Shown in pieces: positions 1 through 9,529 of a DNA stretch of 64,000 nt. The stretch spans positions 1-64,000 of the forward strand of contig USPQ01000001.1 of NCBI GenBank assembly GCA_900556625.1, written 5' to 3'. Numbering within the stretch: the first letter of the stretch is position 1; every line of letters starts with the position of its first letter. The notes beneath the pieces are model-generated. The model was not told where the DNA came from, did not search any database, and saw only the letters and a list, made by a program, of their open reading frames with translations. Origin of the DNA: an uncultured Bacteroides sp. (GTDB lineage Bacteria; Bacteroidota; Bacteroidia; Bacteroidales; Bacteroidaceae). The position numbers and the translations under genes are program-made.

Positions 1-107
1 TTTTCCGTCCAACGTATCACGCCTTGTTTGTCCATATAGACCTTCTCGGCACAATATCCCATTGTGCTGAGAAAAGTTATTAATAATGTAAATAAGCTTT
101 TCCTCAT
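1..107 (-). CDS. N-terminus of a secreted protein, probably a glycosidase (cut by window edge)
   Basis: An ATG at 107 opens a frame running off the window edge, giving about 35 residues. They begin MRKSLFTLLITFLSTMGYCA, a clear signal peptide with basic n-region and hydrophobic core, and cleavage is likely after Ala20. The mature part starts EKVYMDKQGVIRW. I recall similar starts in secreted Bacteroides glycosidases, but that is memory, not a search. It lies 31 bp downstream of the NodB-SGNH gene on the same strand, so it probably continues the galactan locus. The enzyme family cannot be fixed from this fragment. Confidence 0.65.
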   Translation of the reverse strand, partial: MRKSLFTLLITFLSTMGYCAEKVYMDKQGVIRWTE

Positions 108-138
108 GATATTTATGATTATGATACTAATTTCAGGG

Positions 139-1758
139 CTACAAACCCATTACAAATTGTTCTCCCCAATGCATTAACAGATTATGACCGGCGTTATTAA
201 GATGAGCATTGTCATCTTTCCCTTGAAAATAGCGTGACCGGAAAACCGGGTCATTGGGATTGATACCACTAGTATATGCGGCATTTAAAACTTTGACGTC
301 ATTTTTACGGCACATTTCCTCTATGATGTTTATTGTCGCCGGAAATCCTTCATACGCTACATTCCAGGGAGTGACCCAACCAATTTTGGCACCGGAATAC
401 TTCCTTTTCAACCCTTTCAGCAGTTCATCCAAACGTTGGCACAACACTTTTTGCCGATCAATATCTCCGTTTACCAAATATGCATCATTATGACCGGCAA
501 TGATGAGTATATAGTCAGCGTTTTCCGGAATAATACTGTATCGCTTATATAATGGTGCTCCATATATACTGTCACGCTCGAATGCGATACTGTTGCCGTT
601 TTGTCCGAGATTCTGATACTTCATGCCATGCTTTGTTGCCAGTTTATAATGCCAAGTCTCTGAAACCGGACAACCATGGTTATACACATAACTATCTCCA
701 ATAACGCACATCGTTTTTCCTTCAAGCGTTTTTTCCTTCATATAACTCACTGCGACTGGTGATCCATAAGGATTGATATCAATAGTAAGATAATCCCCCC
801 GATATGATACTTGAAGGTTTTTGCCGTCCTGAACAGCTTTCATGTATCGATTCTTTTCTATTCCGGCAACCTTCAAGGTGAGTGGCATACGGAATATTTT
901 GCTGTCAAGACTCAAGACGGGAGTTATTATAAAAGAATCATTACACCAGCGGGTTGTCAGAGTGACAGCATTCCGTTCTTTCACATAAGCTTGTATGTTC
1001 GAGAAAGTGTCAACCCATACCAAGTCTTTCTTGAAAGCAAGTTCACGGAAGAAATTCCATAGAACCCACGGTTCATCCCACTGGTCCCACGCTGTATAAA
1101 TCCCGTGGGTCATGGTCACACCCCACCGCCTGTCATTAATAAGTTGACGTAACCAAGTATCTATTGATGCCGCAGTGCAACCTGAATTCCGTTGTCCGAG
1201 TCCAAACTGTTCAAGGCGTGCCCCTACTTTTCCTTCCTCGCATACAGTTCTCACCTGAGGTGTCGTTGCATTGAAAGGGTAAAGAATACTTGTGGGATTT
1301 ACTCCCGTCTCGGCCTTAATAATGGAATCATTCTTTCTAATTTCCACTAAAAGAGTACGCCTGTCTATAGCTGTCAAGTTTGGATGACTCCAAGAATGGT
1401 TACATATCTCGTGACCGTCAGCCACCATGCGCCTACATTCTTCCCAAGTGAGTCGAGGGGCAAAATGGTCATCAATATCCCCCATAAATTTGCCATTTAT
1501 CCCGAACGTGCCCCGAAGTGCATACCGATTCAAATGGGGAGCTACTAAAGTATAATGCTCTTGGATACCATCGTCAAAAGTAAGGCTCACTGCGGCTTGA
1601 CGATCACCAAAAAAATCAGCAACACTTACTGTTTGTGACTTGACAGAAAGAGACAAAAAAAGAAAAAAGATTGTCATGCAGAAAAACTGCTTATTTCTTG
1701 TTACCAAGTACTCCGTTCTACAATCTGGCATATCGCTGCACATTTTTCTGATTTTCAT
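139..1758 (-). CDS. Secreted NodB-type polysaccharide deacetylase fused to an SGNH/GDSL esterase
   Basis: Two hydrolase domains in one exported chain. Residues about 50-260 are a NodB-like carbohydrate esterase: TFDDG at 60-64 holds the catalytic/metal Asp pair and HSWSH at 121-125 supplies the two metal His. The usual Arg-containing third motif is replaced by YPFNAT, so specificity may differ. Residues about 345-539 are an SGNH hydrolase: GDSY at 354-357 (Ser356 nucleophile), GHND at 422-425 (Asn424) and DNAH at 516-519 (Asp/His). A hydrophobic export signal covers about residues 26-42. The start is uncertain: ATGs at codons 10 and 28 are alternatives, and only the longer forms keep basic residues before the hydrophobic core. 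It probably removes acetyl or other acyl groups from the glycan handled by this locus. It follows the GH35 gene by 66 bp. Confidence 0.85.
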   Translation of the reverse strand: MKIRKMCSDMPDCRTEYLVTRNKQFFCMTIFFLFLSLSVKSQTVSVADFFGDRQAAVSLTFDDGIQEHYTLVAPHLNRYALRGTFGINGKFMGDIDDHFAPRLTWEECRRMVADGHEICNHSWSHPNLTAIDRRTLLVEIRKNDSIIKAETGVNPTSILYPFNATTPQVRTVCEEGKVGARLEQFGLGQRNSGCTAASIDTWLRQLINDRRWGVTMTHGIYTAWDQWDEPWVLWNFFRELAFKKDLVWVDTFSNIQAYVKERNAVTLTTRWCNDSFIITPVLSLDSKIFRMPLTLKVAGIEKNRYMKAVQDGKNLQVSYRGDYLTIDINPYGSPVAVSYMKEKTLEGKTMCVIGDSYVYNHGCPVSETWHYKLATKHGMKYQNLGQNGNSIAFERDSIYGAPLYKRYSIIPENADYILIIAGHNDAYLVNGDIDRQKVLCQRLDELLKGLKRKYSGAKIGWVTPWNVAYEGFPATINIIEEMCRKNDVKVLNAAYTSGINPNDPVFRSRYFQGKDDNAHLNNAGHNLLMHWGEQFVMGL

Positions 1759-1824
1759 GATTGGATACGAATCAGTAGTTGAAAGTTCGGTTTCGATTTA
1801 CATTCAACTACTGATTCACGTGAA

Positions 1825-4173
1825 CTATTTATTTATCTCTACTTGATATTGAGGAATAATCTCCACGTTCTTAATCTCGAGTACCTGATTATTTCCTTTA
1901 AAATCAGGAATAGCAGACTGGGGCAAATCTTGCAGACAAGTAGCATCCGAACGCAAAGGACGGAAGTAGAACGACATAGCTTCTTTGTTCATCATCTCTT
2001 TATGGCGGTTAAGACCAATCATCCATGGTTGGGCATGCCAGAATTCATCCTGTACCATTTTTCCACCGAGGAAGGCCATTGCCACATCACCCGTGTAATC
2101 TATCTTCATGAAGTATTCATTCACTTGCGGGGTATGAACGGTATCACTGAAAGCTACGGTAATACGACGAGTGGTTATCTTCTCTACACGGCATTCGGGG
2201 CTGACAGGCTGAACCTGTACTGTTTGTGATTGCCATCCTTTTGCCGAAGGGTACAAGATATAATCAAAGGCGTTATTTCCAAGTTGTTGCAGGGTGATAC
2301 CTTCTGCCGTCGGTAATACGGTAGCTGTCGTTATCAATAGTTGCCCGTCCACCTTGATGGCATTGAGTGCCTGTTCATGATTCAGTGTCGTAATTTTTAT
2401 TTTCTTACCGTTGCGGGGTGTGACAGTAATAGTACTCTTCAGACCGCTTGTGACAGCGTATTTAGCCTTACCTTTGACGGTGCGGGCATCAAAACAATAC
2501 TCCGGTTTCATACCTTCCGGGGCGAAGAAAATATAATGGTCGATACCGTTATCATTGATTTTCATCAGAGGTTGTGCCGTAGCATAACGGAGTCTGGCAC
2601 TTCCGAGCATCAAGTTGAATGGCAGAATCATGCTTTCATCTTTCGGCAATGTAAAAGTTCCCTGTTCAGGTATGCGTAGTGTTTCATTCCGAAGATTCAA
2701 TTGTAGTTGCAGACCGTCCATATCATGCCGCAATGTATCATGGTCCTGAAAGTTTATCATGAAAATGAATCCGCTGTCGTCTTTCATCCGGGCAGCATAA
2801 CGCAGGTCATCACGATTTTCGGGTGTCATTTTATCCCAACCTTCCGGTAATACGGTTTCCATAGGAGCAAGATTACTGCCGAAGTCGGCAAGAAACGAAT
2901 GGATGGTGCGCAGGTAACGATAAGACGGATGCTCCAGTCCGAATTCGCCAAGAGGAGCCTGGAAATCATAGGAGATTTTGGGCATCCCCATCGGTTCGTC
3001 CTGATAGCTTCCGATATTATCCTGACGTAGCGGAGTGCTTCCTCCGTGATACATATAATATCCAATGCCGTTGCTTCCACTACCGAGCGTACGAATCATC
3101 AACGCCTGTGCTGCACGTGCCGTAACGATAGGTCTGCGTCGGTAAATCATCTGTATACCTGCACCCATTTCCGCACAGAACGAAGGAAATCGTTCTGCGT
3201 CGTAACGCACCGGAGCATAATCAGGTACACGGTGTATGTCTTTGAACATGCAGAAAGGTGACATTCGCGGTTCTTCCCAGAAAGGATAGGTGTAGGCGGA
3301 TGTCACAGGAATTGCTTCATTGCCGATAACAGCTGCGTTTCCCCAGCCGGTGGCTGTATAAAATGGAGTGATAATACCTTCTTCCTGTGCCATTCTTTTA
3401 AGGGTACGCATGTGTTCCTCCCCAAGTTCGGCAGTAGTGACTTTCTTATCCATTACACTTACGCCAATCATAGCATAGTCAATGTCATAACTTGCCACAG
3501 TAAAATCCAACGGTTCACCGGGATAATTCACTCCCCAAGGAGATGCAGAATGCTGCATCTCATTTTCCAACTGGCAACCGATGATCGGACCGCCATCCTT
3601 ATAATACAGTCCTTGCAGTTGCCGGCCTATCTCGCCATAAAGTCTTTTTACGTAAGAGAGGTATAGAGGCTGATTGCTGCGTACATCCACCGGACGGGCG
3701 AAAAGCCAGTCGGGTATGGAGCCGTTACGTATTTCACCGTGACAGAAAGGGCCGATACGTACGATGACCGGCATGTCATGTTTCTTGCAAAGTTCTATAA
3801 AATGGCGTAAGTCTTTATTGCCGCTCCAGCAGAACTTGCCTTCTTCTTCCTCATGTAATCCCCAGAAAATATAGGTTGGCAATACATTCACCCCACCGGC
3901 TTTCATCTTTACAATCTCCTGTTCCCACTGTGCACGGGGATAACGGGTAAAGTGGAACTCTCCCATAACAGGTATCACAGGCTTTCCGTCGATAGACATA
4001 TAATAGCTGTTTACGGAAATATTTCCACCCGACGGGTTACTGCCCCCCATCTTGAGGTGTCCCGTATATATAGTCTTCTCTTTCGCCGGAGCGGAAAGCT
4101 TATAAATCTGCTGTGCATGAAAAGTGGTTGCATATAGAGCAAACGCTAAAGCTGCATAAATTTTCTTCTTCAT
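1825..4173 (-). CDS. GH35 family beta-galactosidase, secreted
   Basis: A 782-residue glycoside hydrolase with a signal peptide (MKKKIYAALA..., cleavage near TFHAQ). The GH35 TIM barrel is clear: YIFWGLHEEEEG near 101-112 (usual form YxxWxxHE), RIGPFCHGE at 139-147, and GGPIIGCQLENE at 194-205. By family rules Glu205 is the acid/base, and Glu335 in FCAEMGAG is the best nucleophile candidate. The aromatic residue that usually follows ENE is Met206 here. GH35 enzymes release terminal beta-galactose, which suits a locus with an endo-galactanase. The C-terminal 300 residues are beta-rich domains I cannot name. It lies 26 bp downstream of the SGNH esterase gene. Confidence 0.9.
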   Translation of the reverse strand: MKKKIYAALAFALYATTFHAQQIYKLSAPAKEKTIYTGHLKMGGSNPSGGNISVNSYYMSIDGKPVIPVMGEFHFTRYPRAQWEQEIVKMKAGGVNVLPTYIFWGLHEEEEGKFCWSGNKDLRHFIELCKKHDMPVIVRIGPFCHGEIRNGSIPDWLFARPVDVRSNQPLYLSYVKRLYGEIGRQLQGLYYKDGGPIIGCQLENEMQHSASPWGVNYPGEPLDFTVASYDIDYAMIGVSVMDKKVTTAELGEEHMRTLKRMAQEEGIITPFYTATGWGNAAVIGNEAIPVTSAYTYPFWEEPRMSPFCMFKDIHRVPDYAPVRYDAERFPSFCAEMGAGIQMIYRRRPIVTARAAQALMIRTLGSGSNGIGYYMYHGGSTPLRQDNIGSYQDEPMGMPKISYDFQAPLGEFGLEHPSYRYLRTIHSFLADFGSNLAPMETVLPEGWDKMTPENRDDLRYAARMKDDSGFIFMINFQDHDTLRHDMDGLQLQLNLRNETLRIPEQGTFTLPKDESMILPFNLMLGSARLRYATAQPLMKINDNGIDHYIFFAPEGMKPEYCFDARTVKGKAKYAVTSGLKSTITVTPRNGKKIKITTLNHEQALNAIKVDGQLLITTATVLPTAEGITLQQLGNNAFDYILYPSAKGWQSQTVQVQPVSPECRVEKITTRRITVAFSDTVHTPQVNEYFMKIDYTGDVAMAFLGGKMVQDEFWHAQPWMIGLNRHKEMMNKEAMSFYFRPLRSDATCLQDLPQSAIPDFKGNNQVLEIKNVEIIPQYQVEINK

Positions 4174-4199
4174 AATATGTGTTTTTAATGATGTAATTC

Positions 4200-4874
4200 T
4201 TATTTAATCAGAGTCAATACTTGATTCGCAATTGTTTCCATTCCTTTTACAGTAGGATGCCCACTTTCTTTCTCGATTCCTTGCAGTTGTACGTATTTTA
4301 TTCCGTAATGTTCACAAACAACCTTGGTTGACTCTACAATCTCCGTTTTCAGATCATCACTGATGATAAAGTAAAGCGTCACATTGGGATAATGCTCTTG
4401 AGCCAACTCTATCAATTTAGCCAATGCAGGACGATAGGTATACAGATCGGCACGCTTGAAATCTCCATATTTGTACTCACCGATAGGAGTGTTTGCCCAA
4501 TTGTCATTGATTCCACCGAAGATGAGGATGATATCAGGATTCCCCAAACGGGGAACCCTTGTAATAAATGAACGGTCGGCATAGTCCTCGTCATTATATC
4601 CCGAATAGGATACAGTAGCCCCGCTATAGGAGTCGTTTGCTCCCAACTTGAAACCGGCTTTCTTGATGACCTGCCACCACCACGTCTGTTTCACATTCAC
4701 GACTCCTGTCTTAGCCCAATCGGTGGTTGTGTAATACGTTTTATTGGTGTCCGGTATATACTTCTCAAAGGTAGAATAAGAATCGCCCAAGACCGCAACA
4801 GTCGGTCTGACACTTTGCGCTACCGCATTTACCGTAAACAGGCAGGCAAGGATATATAAGAATATATATTTCAT
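4200..4874 (-). CDS. Secreted SGNH/GDSL-family esterase
   Basis: A 224-residue exported hydrolase with a signal peptide ending near AVAQ20. SGNH blocks in order: VLGDSYS (Ser32), SYSG at 81-84 for the oxyanion-hole Gly, GGINDN at 120-125 (Asn123), and ESGHPTVKG with His206. The residue three before this His, normally Asp, is Glu203. Such enzymes in glycan loci are commonly acetylesterases; the acyl group here is inferred, not shown. It sits 24 bp downstream of susD in the same transcription unit. With the NodB-SGNH fusion this makes two SGNH domains in one locus, suggesting the target polysaccharide is acylated at more than one position. Confidence 0.85.
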   Translation of the reverse strand: MKYIFLYILACLFTVNAVAQSVRPTVAVLGDSYSTFEKYIPDTNKTYYTTTDWAKTGVVNVKQTWWWQVIKKAGFKLGANDSYSGATVSYSGYNDEDYADRSFITRVPRLGNPDIILIFGGINDNWANTPIGEYKYGDFKRADLYTYRPALAKLIELAQEHYPNVTLYFIISDDLKTEIVESTKVVCEHYGIKYVQLQGIEKESGHPTVKGMETIANQVLTLIK

Positions 4875-4898
4875 GGTTTATCTACTTACTACTATTTA

Positions 4899-6410
4899 CT
4901 ATCTATCATAATCATTTTGCTTGATAGCCCCTTTGGACTCATCAATGAAACTCTGCGGAATCCAGAAACGGTTGTGTCCTTCGTGTACATTGAAGTAGCC
5001 GCGTCCTTCGGATTTATTAATGGCATCAATGCGGTTATTGGCATATTCCACATACTTTCCAAAGCGAATCAAATCTTGACGGCGAAGCCCTTCAAGATAG
5101 AACTCATGACCGCGTTCCAGAAGGATGGCTTCATTGAAGGCTTCACCGGAAGCTGTTTGAGCGTCATCCAGTTCCGGCAATCCGGCACGCTTGCGTACAC
5201 GGTTTACCAAACCGACGGCTTCCGTCGTAGGACTGCCCTCATTACGGTTGATACACTCGGCAAGTGTCAACAGCACATCAGCGTAGCGATAGATAACCAC
5301 GTCAATGCCGCTTTGCCCGTCTTTCATATCCGGATCCATACCGTATTTCAAGGGTAGCGCACCCTTTGCCAACTGACTGCTATTTGAGCGGTCTATCTTT
5401 TCTCCATTTTTATTCGTATAAGCAGTCACTACGTTTTTCAGACGCAAATCGCCTTCTTCAAATGTGCCATAAAAATCCCAAGGCATTACATAGCCACCCC
5501 AACCGGTTGCCTTTTCAGCCCAAGGATAATCGGCGGGAAGCACTTCGGCAGTCATGTAGTTGGAGTACCAACTGGCGGTATTGTTGCAAGCCAGTTGCAG
5601 AATCACTTCATTGTTACCTATTCCCTCTTTGGAGAAGATATAGTTATAATCAGGTTGCAGGCTATACACACGTCCTTCCATCTCCAACAATTCGCGGGCC
5701 AAAGTTTCCGCTTTATCGAAGTAGCCTTTTATCATGTAATATTTCAAAAGAATCATACGTGCCGCCCCCTTCGTCATACGTCCGCGCGCTTCCGCCACTT
5801 CGGGCAAATCACGGATTGCATCGCGCAAGTCCGCTTCCATCATCGCGTCATATTCTTCTTCTGTCAGACGGGGAAGATAGACAAAAGTCTGCGGGTCGTC
5901 CAACACCTCATCCGAAGCCACCGGCACAGGACCGAACATATCATAAAGGTAAAGCCCCATCCATCCGCGCAAAGCCTTCGCCTCACCCGAATAAAGCGTT
6001 TTTGCGTCTTCACTTACCGGAGAGTTTTCAATACGACGAATGGTATTACGTGCTTTCGAAAGAAAATTATAACGCTCGAAATTTGAGTAAGCATGATTCT
6101 GAATACTGCCTCCCACAGTAGCATACCACTGCTGGAAATAAAGTTCATCCGACTCCCACGCCCAGCAACACCAAAGCACATCTGTCGTCATATCACCTAT
6201 TACTTGATATCCCATATAATCCGCCGAATAAACAGCCTTGAAATCACCGGGATTAAAATCATAGTAAAGCGAGTTTACCGCCAGTTTCAAGTCTGTCTCC
6301 GTCTTAAAGAAGTTTTCTGGAGAGATTTCGGTATAGTCCAAGCGTTCCAGTTCACAGGAAGTCATCGATAACAGCATCAAGGCTGTTGCTATATATTTCA
6401 TTGTTTTCAT
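4899..6410 (-). CDS. SusD/RagB-type glycan-binding lipoprotein of the galactan locus
   Basis: Outer-surface lipoprotein that caps the SusC channel and binds the incoming glycan. The signal is type II: MKTMKYIATALMLLSMTSC with lipidated Cys19. SusD-family landmarks are the N-terminal FFKTETDLKLAVNSLY block, the TPR-like helical middle (residues about 70-240), VIYRYADVLLTLAECINR, the helix ERGHEFYLEGLRRQDLIRFG, and the C-terminal FWIPQSFI...QNDYDR end. Length (503) is normal. It follows susC by 12 bp, the conserved SusC-then-SusD order. Ligand specificity cannot be read from sequence; galactan is inferred from the GH53 and GH35 neighbours. Confidence 0.95.
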   Translation of the reverse strand: MKTMKYIATALMLLSMTSCELERLDYTEISPENFFKTETDLKLAVNSLYYDFNPGDFKAVYSADYMGYQVIGDMTTDVLWCCWAWESDELYFQQWYATVGGSIQNHAYSNFERYNFLSKARNTIRRIENSPVSEDAKTLYSGEAKALRGWMGLYLYDMFGPVPVASDEVLDDPQTFVYLPRLTEEEYDAMMEADLRDAIRDLPEVAEARGRMTKGAARMILLKYYMIKGYFDKAETLARELLEMEGRVYSLQPDYNYIFSKEGIGNNEVILQLACNNTASWYSNYMTAEVLPADYPWAEKATGWGGYVMPWDFYGTFEEGDLRLKNVVTAYTNKNGEKIDRSNSSQLAKGALPLKYGMDPDMKDGQSGIDVVIYRYADVLLTLAECINRNEGSPTTEAVGLVNRVRKRAGLPELDDAQTASGEAFNEAILLERGHEFYLEGLRRQDLIRFGKYVEYANNRIDAINKSEGRGYFNVHEGHNRFWIPQSFIDESKGAIKQNDYDR

Positions 6411-6422
6411 ACCCAGTATATA

Positions 6423-9400
6423 TTAGAATTTCACATCCAGACCAATAGCAAATGAAGACTGATTCGGATAAGCTCCGATACCGTTTCCGGTTTCAGGATC
6501 CATTCCCTTATAAGGAGTAAATACGGCTAGATTGCGCCCCGCGGCATACAGCCTGACTGAACGAATCTTATTCTTAAACCATTGGGCAGGGAAAGTATAA
6601 CCGATTGACACATTATCCAAACGCAGATACCAAGCCTTTTCGAGGAAAAAGTCACTCTTCTTGGGGTCAACGCCCGAAGAAGCCTCCGCCACACCCGGCA
6701 ATGTCCCCATAGGATTGGCAGGCGACCAGCGGTTCTTCACCTCATCCAAAACATTGACGCCATAGGTAATGTCTTCGATGCCATAAATGGACTGCAACTT
6801 AATATCGTTCACCTTCCATCCGTTCAGCGAACCATAGAGGTAAATGTTGGCGTCCCAGTTTTTCCAGCGGAAAGTGTTGTTGATACTGAAAGGAATCGGG
6901 GTACTATTTGCCAGTACCACCATGTCAGCTTCGTCGAGCACGCCATCCTCTCCCGTTGTACGGATATAACGTCCTTCACTATCTCGCATCTTTTCGCCCT
7001 TCTCATCGAGTTGATAACCATTCAAATCCTGATACAGAATAGCTCCGGCACCGGATTTCTGGAGATGGTTGTGAGTGTGGTCCATCTGAATCAGACCATT
7101 CGTTCTGTATCCGTAGATGTTGTCCCATCTTTCCACATAATCCTGGTAGACAGCAGGAATGAAGTCCGGGTCGCGTTTTGTTGTGTGATTGCGGTAATAG
7201 GAGAAATTGATATCGGTAGTCCAACCAAAGTTCTTATTATCGAAATTCACGCTGTGGATACCAATATCTATACCACGGGCTCGGTAAACGGTCGCCGAAT
7301 TGTAATCTATCTTCTTCACTTCCTGATAGGACATCAAATTTTTCTCCAGAATGACATCCTTACGCAGACGTTGGTAGAGGTCGACAGACCCGGACAGACG
7401 GTTGTTGAAGAAACCGAAATCAATACCGAAGTTATAGTCGGTCAGCGTCTCCCATTTCAATTTATCATTGCCCAGTTTGGAGATAGCCATACCGTTTACC
7501 AGGCTTCCGTTAGGTGCAAATGCGCCTTGTGAAACTTTATAATAGGTATTGATACCGGTGAGGTTGCCCGCATTACCGGTTTGCCCCACACCTGCACGGA
7601 GTTTCAGGTTGCTCAACCAACCGATATTCTTCAGCCAGTTTTCTTCATTCATACGCCAAGCTGCCGATACTCCCGGAAAAGCGCCCCATTGATGCTCCTT
7701 CGAGAAGTTGGACGAACCGTCTACGCGGAGATTCACAGTCAAGATATATTTGGATGCCAGCGAATAATTCAGACGTGCAAGAAATGAAGCCATCTCACTG
7801 GCTCCCTTATACGAGCTGATAGTCGGTTTTTCCTGCTCACTTGTCCCGATATTGTTCATCAAAGAACCGTCATACGGGAATTGTGAAGCGACAATACCCA
7901 TCCCTTCCCAAGACGACTTCTTATATTCAAAACCAGCCATCAGGTTCACGTCATGTATTTCATTGAATACTTTCGTGTAATTGGCAATCACATTGAACAA
8001 GTTCATTTGAGATTTCGCGTTTTGCTTGGAAGCCTGACCGTCCACACTATATCCTTTCTTGGTCGTGGTGGGAATGTATTGGTCGGCCTGCACATCTTTC
8101 ATATCAAAACCGACAGTAGCTTTCAGCAACAAGTCCTTGATAGGCCGGAACTCCAGATAACCACTGACAAAAAGATCACGGCTCACTGTCTGGTCAGTAA
8201 TATCTAATAACGAAACCGGATTCGGATAGATGTCACGAATCGGATTAACGGAATATTTACCCTCTTCATCACGTACCGGTACGGTAGGAATAAATGTCAT
8301 AGCCGAATATATCAATGCTGAATTATCCTGCCGGGCATCACCCAACGGTACATCATGATACTTTATCTGCGAGAAAGTGGAATTAATGCCAGCTTTCAAC
8401 ATACGGTTGATAGTCTGGTCAACATTCAAACGCCCGGTGATACGGTTCATCGAGTTATTCTTTGCGATTCCCTGGTGGTCATAATAACTCAATGAGAACA
8501 AGTATTTCGTGGCGTCCGTACCGGCAGAAACCGAAAGATTATGTTCATTAACGATACCTACACGGGTTACTTCATCCATCCAGTTTGTTCCGTCACCTAC
8601 GAAATTAGCAATCTGCCTATCGGTATACTTCTTTTCATCCCCACGCCCCAGTTCATCAAACACTTTATTCTGTTCAATCATGAAATCACGTGCCTTCAAG
8701 AAATCCGGCGCATCCTTGATATACTGGAAAGCAACCGAACCGGAATAAGAGATATCGGGCTTACCAGTTTTTCCTCGTTTGGTGGTAATCAGAATCACCC
8801 CGCCCGAAGCATCCGAACCGTAAATGGCAGCAGCCGAAGCGTCCTTCAGAATATCAATTGTCTCGATATCATTAGGATTGAGATTAATCAGGGCGTTGTC
8901 TTTTTCACCGCCACTATATGCCGTTCCTGCTGTCACTGTTTTTGTTGACAACTGCGGCACACCGTCAATGACGATCAACGGACTTTGTCCCGAAAGTCCA
9001 CCACGAATGGAGATATTCATCGAACCACCCGGATTGGCACTGTTTTGTGTGATATTCATTCCCGACGAACGTCCACGCAACATGGAACCTACCGAAGCAG
9101 ACGCAGCCGTCGGCAATTCATCGGCTTTTACGGAAGCTACCGCACCGGAGATACTACTCTTTTTAGTCGTACCATAGCCGACTACTACAATCTCATCCAA
9201 TGTTTTCGTATCTTCTTTCAAGATAAACTCCATCGGTGTAGCGGACGCTTTCTTCTCTTGAGAAATGTAACCGATATACGAAACGGTAATCGTTGCTCCC
9301 GAAGGTACGTCCGACAAGCTGAACTTACCGTCCAAATCGGTAATGGAGCCGTTGGTAGTACCTTTCACGACTACACTCGCACCAATAATAGCTTCACCAG

Positions 9401-9515
9401 CCGGGTCTTTCACCAGTCCCTTCACTTGGATATGTTGTGCCATCAGTGAAGTTGCCAATAACAGGAAGGTAAAAAAGAATCCTGTCCTCGCACATATTGA
9501 ATATATTGTTTTCAT
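6423..9515 (-). CDS. SusC/RagA-type TonB-dependent outer-membrane transporter of the galactan locus
   Basis: Outer-membrane importer for oligosaccharides, energised by TonB. From the ATG at 9515 the protein is 1030 residues: signal peptide (MKTIYSICARTGFFFTFLLL..., ending near SLMAQ), a carboxypeptidase-regulatory-like beta domain (IQVKGLVKDPAGEAIIGASV), the TonB-box region LDEIVVVGYGTTKKSS, a plug with AAAIYGSDASGGVILITTKR, then the beta-barrel ending in FAIGLDVKF. A longer frame from 9560 would overlap the upstream gene by 31 bp and put 15 charged residues before the signal peptide, so 9515 (14 bp gap) is preferred. There is no STN signalling domain, so unlike the second SusC in this window it is not the FecR/sigma type. 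Confidence 0.95.
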   Translation of the reverse strand: MKTIYSICARTGFFFTFLLLATSLMAQHIQVKGLVKDPAGEAIIGASVVVKGTTNGSITDLDGKFSLSDVPSGATITVSYIGYISQEKKASATPMEFILKEDTKTLDEIVVVGYGTTKKSSISGAVASVKADELPTAASASVGSMLRGRSSGMNITQNSANPGGSMNISIRGGLSGQSPLIVIDGVPQLSTKTVTAGTAYSGGEKDNALINLNPNDIETIDILKDASAAAIYGSDASGGVILITTKRGKTGKPDISYSGSVAFQYIKDAPDFLKARDFMIEQNKVFDELGRGDEKKYTDRQIANFVGDGTNWMDEVTRVGIVNEHNLSVSAGTDATKYLFSLSYYDHQGIAKNNSMNRITGRLNVDQTINRMLKAGINSTFSQIKYHDVPLGDARQDNSALIYSAMTFIPTVPVRDEEGKYSVNPIRDIYPNPVSLLDITDQTVSRDLFVSGYLEFRPIKDLLLKATVGFDMKDVQADQYIPTTTKKGYSVDGQASKQNAKSQMNLFNVIANYTKVFNEIHDVNLMAGFEYKKSSWEGMGIVASQFPYDGSLMNNIGTSEQEKPTISSYKGASEMASFLARLNYSLASKYILTVNLRVDGSSNFSKEHQWGAFPGVSAAWRMNEENWLKNIGWLSNLKLRAGVGQTGNAGNLTGINTYYKVSQGAFAPNGSLVNGMAISKLGNDKLKWETLTDYNFGIDFGFFNNRLSGSVDLYQRLRKDVILEKNLMSYQEVKKIDYNSATVYRARGIDIGIHSVNFDNKNFGWTTDINFSYYRNHTTKRDPDFIPAVYQDYVERWDNIYGYRTNGLIQMDHTHNHLQKSGAGAILYQDLNGYQLDEKGEKMRDSEGRYIRTTGEDGVLDEADMVVLANSTPIPFSINNTFRWKNWDANIYLYGSLNGWKVNDIKLQSIYGIEDITYGVNVLDEVKNRWSPANPMGTLPGVAEASSGVDPKKSDFFLEKAWYLRLDNVSIGYTFPAQWFKNKIRSVRLYAAGRNLAVFTPYKGMDPETGNGIGAYPNQSSFAIGLDVKF

Positions 9516-9529
9516 AGTTGTTCTCTTTT

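Noticed and set aside
5366..6121. Long open frame (251 codons) opposite susD
   Set aside because: Its composition (Ser, Pro, Arg, His) is that of a shadow frame; susD on the other strand has full family motifs.
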